Assembly (NCBI GenBank): GCA_900544065.1
Contig: UQTR01000098.1
Span: 1 to 6,898, forward strand
Source: an uncultured Collinsella sp.
GTDB taxonomy: Bacteria; Actinomycetota; Coriobacteriia; Coriobacteriales; Coriobacteriaceae
Direction: 5' to 3'
DNA: 6,898 nt
Made by a program: the position numbers and the translations under genes. This document shows positions 5,010 to 6,898 of this stretch, piece by piece (position 1 is the first letter of the stretch; each line of letters opens with the position of its first letter). The notes under the pieces are model-generated. The model saw only the letters and a list, made by a program, of their open reading frames with translations, made no database searches and was not told where the DNA came from.

Positions 5010-6314
5010 TTGAATAGCCAGCTGATCCAACAGGGCCGCGCCGCTTACCGCGCGGGTGATTTTTCCGCTGCAGCCCAGATGCTTGGGGCGGCAAAGACTC
5101 CCGATGAGATTATGGGCGAGGCCGATCACCTTCGTGGCAACGCCTTGATGCACCTGGGCATGTATGCCGAGGCCGCCGAGGCCTATGCCGCCGCCCTCAA
5201 CGACGGCACCTACGGCAAGCGCGGCGCGCTGCTCACCAACCGCGGCAAGGCGCTCGCCGCCGTGGGCGACTACACGACGGCCGCTCAGGCGTTCTCTGCT
5301 GCTACGCAGGATGCTTCCTATGCCACGCCGTTCAAGGCCTATCTGGGTCTAGGCAATGCGCTGTTCCAATCGGGCGACTATGCCAACGCGGGAACCGCCT
5401 TCCGTCAGGCCGCCATCGACGGCGCCAATCCGGCTCCTGCCGCCGCGCTCGGCGAGCTCGGTCGTTGCTTCATTAAGCTCGGCCGTCCGGCGGATGCCGT
5501 GGAGACCTACCGCACGGCTATCGACTTTGCCGGCCCCCGCGACGACACGCGTGCGCTTAACGCCGGCATGGGTCAGGCGCTTTCTGCCGCCGGCCGTCCC
5601 TCCGACGCACTCGATGCCTTTAACGCCGCTACTGCCGATGGCATCTACCAGCTCACCTCCGAGCAGGCCGATGAGCTTGCGCGCGTGCACGATTCGCTTG
5701 CCGCGCTGTCTGCCCAGACGGCTATGGCCACGGCTCCGGCGCCCGCGATGGATGCTCCTGCCGTCGATCCTCTCGATCCTACGGGCGCGACCGGTCAGTT
5801 TATGCCCGATCCCTCGGACACCGGCTTCTTTACGCTGTCCGAGTCCGAGATGGTCCAGCAGGACCGTCAGGATCGTAAGCAGGCCAAGGTCCGTCGTCGC
5901 CACCGCCACACGGGTCTCAAAGTCTTCATCGTGCTGCTTCTGCTCATTTTGATTGCTGCGGGCGGTCTGGGCTTTGCCTACACGCGCGGCTTTGGCTTCC
6001 CGTCTCAGGAGTCTGTCGTTACCGATCTGTTCCAGGCTGCCGGCGACGGTGACACCGCAAAGGCCGAGTCTTGTCTGGCCTCGAGCCTGTCCGAGGACGC
6101 TAAGTCGATGATCATCTCCTCGATTCCGCAGGGTGCCACCGTGTCCGTCGAGGGCATGGATCAGTCCATGACCGAGACGACCGCTAAGGTGAAGGCATCG
6201 CTGTCCAAGGGCGGCGAGCAGGAGTACACCGTCAAATTCGTGCGCTCCGACAATCATATCGGCTGGGCCGTTTCTTCGCTCGATATGGATTTCTCGGCTG
6301 CTGACAACCAGTAG
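5010..6314 (+). CDS. TPR-repeat, single-pass membrane protein
   Basis: A 434-residue protein that I do not recognise as a named family. Residues about 4-210 hold roughly six tetratricopeptide-like helix pairs (near 4-28, 38-65, 75-101, 110-136, 146-172 and 183-209) with the usual Gly/Ala/Tyr spacing, for example AGDFSAAAQ and SGDYANAGTAF. TPR arrays bind other proteins. A Pro/Ala/Asp linker (about 240-285) leads to a strongly basic patch (286-300) and one hydrophobic helix at about 305-327. This places the TPRs in the cytoplasm and residues about 330-434 outside. The outer part alternates helix and strand and ends in a strand-rich section, like small NTF2-like/DUF4878-type domains; that is a guess from pattern alone. 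TTG5010 is chosen for AAGGGG six bases upstream. The gene ends with tandem TAG TGA stops. It follows the cyclophilin by 11 bases and precedes mreB by 115 bases. Confidence 0.9.
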   Translation: MNSQLIQQGRAAYRAGDFSAAAQMLGAAKTPDEIMGEADHLRGNALMHLGMYAEAAEAYAAALNDGTYGKRGALLTNRGKALAAVGDYTTAAQAFSAATQDASYATPFKAYLGLGNALFQSGDYANAGTAFRQAAIDGANPAPAAALGELGRCFIKLGRPADAVETYRTAIDFAGPRDDTRALNAGMGQALSAAGRPSDALDAFNAATADGIYQLTSEQADELARVHDSLAALSAQTAMATAPAPAMDAPAVDPLDPTGATGQFMPDPSDTGFFTLSESEMVQQDRQDRKQAKVRRRHRHTGLKVFIVLLLLILIAAGGLGFAYTRGFGFPSQESVVTDLFQAAGDGDTAKAESCLASSLSEDAKSMIISSIPQGATVSVEGMDQSMTETTAKVKASLSKGGEQEYTVKFVRSDNHIGWAVSSLDMDFSAADNQ

Positions 6315-6336
6315 TGACCTTATGGGATTTAGCTTT

Positions 6337-6369
6337 GCCCGGCGCTTCACCGCAAGTGAGGTGCCGGGC
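6337..6369 (+). terminator. Strong hairpin between the TPR gene and mreB
   Basis: GCCCGGC (6337-6343) pairs perfectly with GCCGGGC (6363-6369). GCTTCAC (6344-6350) pairs with GTGAGGT (6356-6362) with two wobbles, around the loop CGCAA, giving a 14-bp stem. Only two T follow, so it lacks the T run of a standard intrinsic terminator on either strand. It may be a weak or factor-assisted terminator, an RNA 3'-end stabiliser for the cyclophilin-TPR transcript, or a structure in read-through mRNA ahead of mreB. Confidence 0.5.
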
Positions 6370-6373
6370 TTGC

Positions 6374-6393
6374 GCTAGTATGATGAGCTAGTA
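6374..6393 (+). repeat. Direct repeat GCTAGTA around the mreB -10 box
   Basis: GCTAGTA occurs at 6374-6380 and 6387-6393, a 13-bp period, with the proposed -10 TATGAT starting inside the first copy. Each copy contains the palindrome CTAG. The placement would suit a regulator site over the promoter, but a seven-base repeat may be chance. Confidence 0.35.
6379..6384 (+). promoter_or_regulatory. Possible -10 box for mreB
   Basis: TATGAT matches the -10 consensus at five of six positions and would start transcription near 6391, about 39 bases before TTG6430. No convincing -35 sits 16-18 bp upstream, where the hairpin arm lies, and there is no TG extension. The promoter is therefore weak, activator-dependent, or not real, with mreB then relying on read-through. 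Confidence 0.35.
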
Positions 6394-6419
6394 GTTTTCC
6401 AGCAATCATCCAACACATC

Positions 6420-6424
6420 AGGAG
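6420..6424 (+). promoter_or_regulatory. Ribosome-binding site of mreB
   Basis: AGGAG ends five bases before TTG6430. The in-frame ATG codons at 6442 and 6448 would be 17 and 23 bases away, too far, which supports the TTG start. Confidence 0.7.
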
Positions 6425-6429
6425 TTGCG

Positions 6430-6898
6430 TTGTTTTCTTTGATGGATATGTTCTTCGGTAGCTATGCGGGCGATCTTGCCATCGACCTCGGCACCGCAAA
6501 TACGCTTGTCTCCGTGCGCGGCAAGGGCATCGTCATTCGCGAGCCCTCCGTTGTCGCCATCGACAAGAACGACGAGCGCATCCTGGCGGTCGGTATCGAG
6601 GCAAAGCGCATGCTCGGCCGTACGCCCGGCAACATCGTGGCCGTTCGTCCCCTGAAGGACGGCGTCATCGCCGACTTCGATGTTACCGAGGCCATGCTTC
6701 GCTACTTTATCGACAAGGCGTCCGAGAAGCGCTATCCGTGGACTCCGCGTCCACGTGTTGTCGTCTGCGTTCCCTCCGGTGTCACGTCGGTCGAGAAGCG
6801 CGCTGTCTTTGAGGCCACGATCCAGGCCGGTGCCCGCCAGGCCTATCTGATCGAAGAGCCTATGGCCGCCGCTATCGGCGCCGACCTGCCCGTCGAGG
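6430..6898 (+). CDS. mreB: MreB rod-shape-determining actin homologue (5' part)
   Basis: The first 156 residues of MreB, cut by the window end with one base of the next codon left; full-length proteins have about 340 residues. MreB polymerises under the membrane and guides the cell-wall elongation machinery. The phosphate-1 nucleotide-binding loop IDLGTANT is at 18-25, followed by EPSVVAI (38-44), VRPLKDGVIADF (72-83), VPSGVT (114-119) and EEPMAAAIGADLPV (142-155), all family hallmarks. The N-terminal MFSLMDMFFG is hydrophobic, as in MreBs that touch the membrane through an N-terminal amphipathic segment. The start is TTG6430, set by AGGAG five bases before it. mreC and mreD usually follow but lie outside the window. 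The presence of mreB implies a rod-shaped or elongating cell. Confidence 0.96.
   Translation, partial: MFSLMDMFFGSYAGDLAIDLGTANTLVSVRGKGIVIREPSVVAIDKNDERILAVGIEAKRMLGRTPGNIVAVRPLKDGVIADFDVTEAMLRYFIDKASEKRYPWTPRPRVVVCVPSGVTSVEKRAVFEATIQAGARQAYLIEEPMAAAIGADLPVE

Noticed and set aside
5349..6350. 333-codon minus-strand open frame opposite the TPR gene
   Set aside because: It is Arg/Gly/His-rich with no domain, and the plus frame shows TPR helices, a membrane span, a ribosome-binding site and operon context. It is a shadow frame.

Overview
The window reads as about 6.85 kb of bacterial chromosome at the end of an assembly contig, preceded by 47 bases of synthetic sequencing-library DNA. Bases 1-47 match an Illumina Nextera (Tn5) i7 adapter: the last five bases of P7, an 8-base index, the Read 2 transposase adapter and the 19-bp mosaic end. 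Native sequence starts at base 48. The coding DNA is GC-rich, promoters have clear sigma70-like -10 boxes, and three of the five protein genes start with GTG or TTG. These traits, with a CtpE-type P-type ATPase, zinc-ribbon and TPR single-pass membrane proteins and mreB, suggest a gut Coriobacteriia (Collinsella-like actinobacterium). That taxonomic guess is inference and no marker gene here proves it.

Layout, with everything clear on the + strand: (i) 48-231, a non-coding stretch with a terminator-like stem-loop in minus orientation and a good promoter; (ii) 232-308, tRNA-Arg(CCG) with encoded CCA, followed at once by an intrinsic terminator; (iii) 385-3102, a 905-residue CtpE/Exp7-type cation P-type ATPase (calcium is the likeliest substrate) with an odd basic C-terminal tail; (iv) 3206-4348, a membrane protein with two zinc ribbons at its N-terminus; (v) 4456-4998, a cytoplasmic cyclophilin-type prolyl isomerase, apparently in an operon with (vi) 5010-6314, a TPR protein with one membrane span and a small extracytoplasmic domain; (vii) 6430 to the window end, the first 156 codons of mreB, the rod-shape actin homologue.

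Genes (iv) and (vi) share a plan: a cytoplasmic adaptor module (zinc ribbons or TPRs), an acidic or low-complexity linker, a basic cluster, one transmembrane helix and an extracytoplasmic C-terminal domain. With a prolyl isomerase between them and mreB next, the right half may be an envelope-maintenance neighbourhood, but nothing in the sequence proves joint function. Apart from the adapter the region is ordinary chromosome. I see no CRISPR array, integrase, transposase, toxin-antitoxin pair or defence system, and no clear new system. The points most worth a second look are the adapter contamination, the missing leader of the ATPase gene, the ATPase tail and its PQGL motif, and the paired membrane-adaptor proteins.
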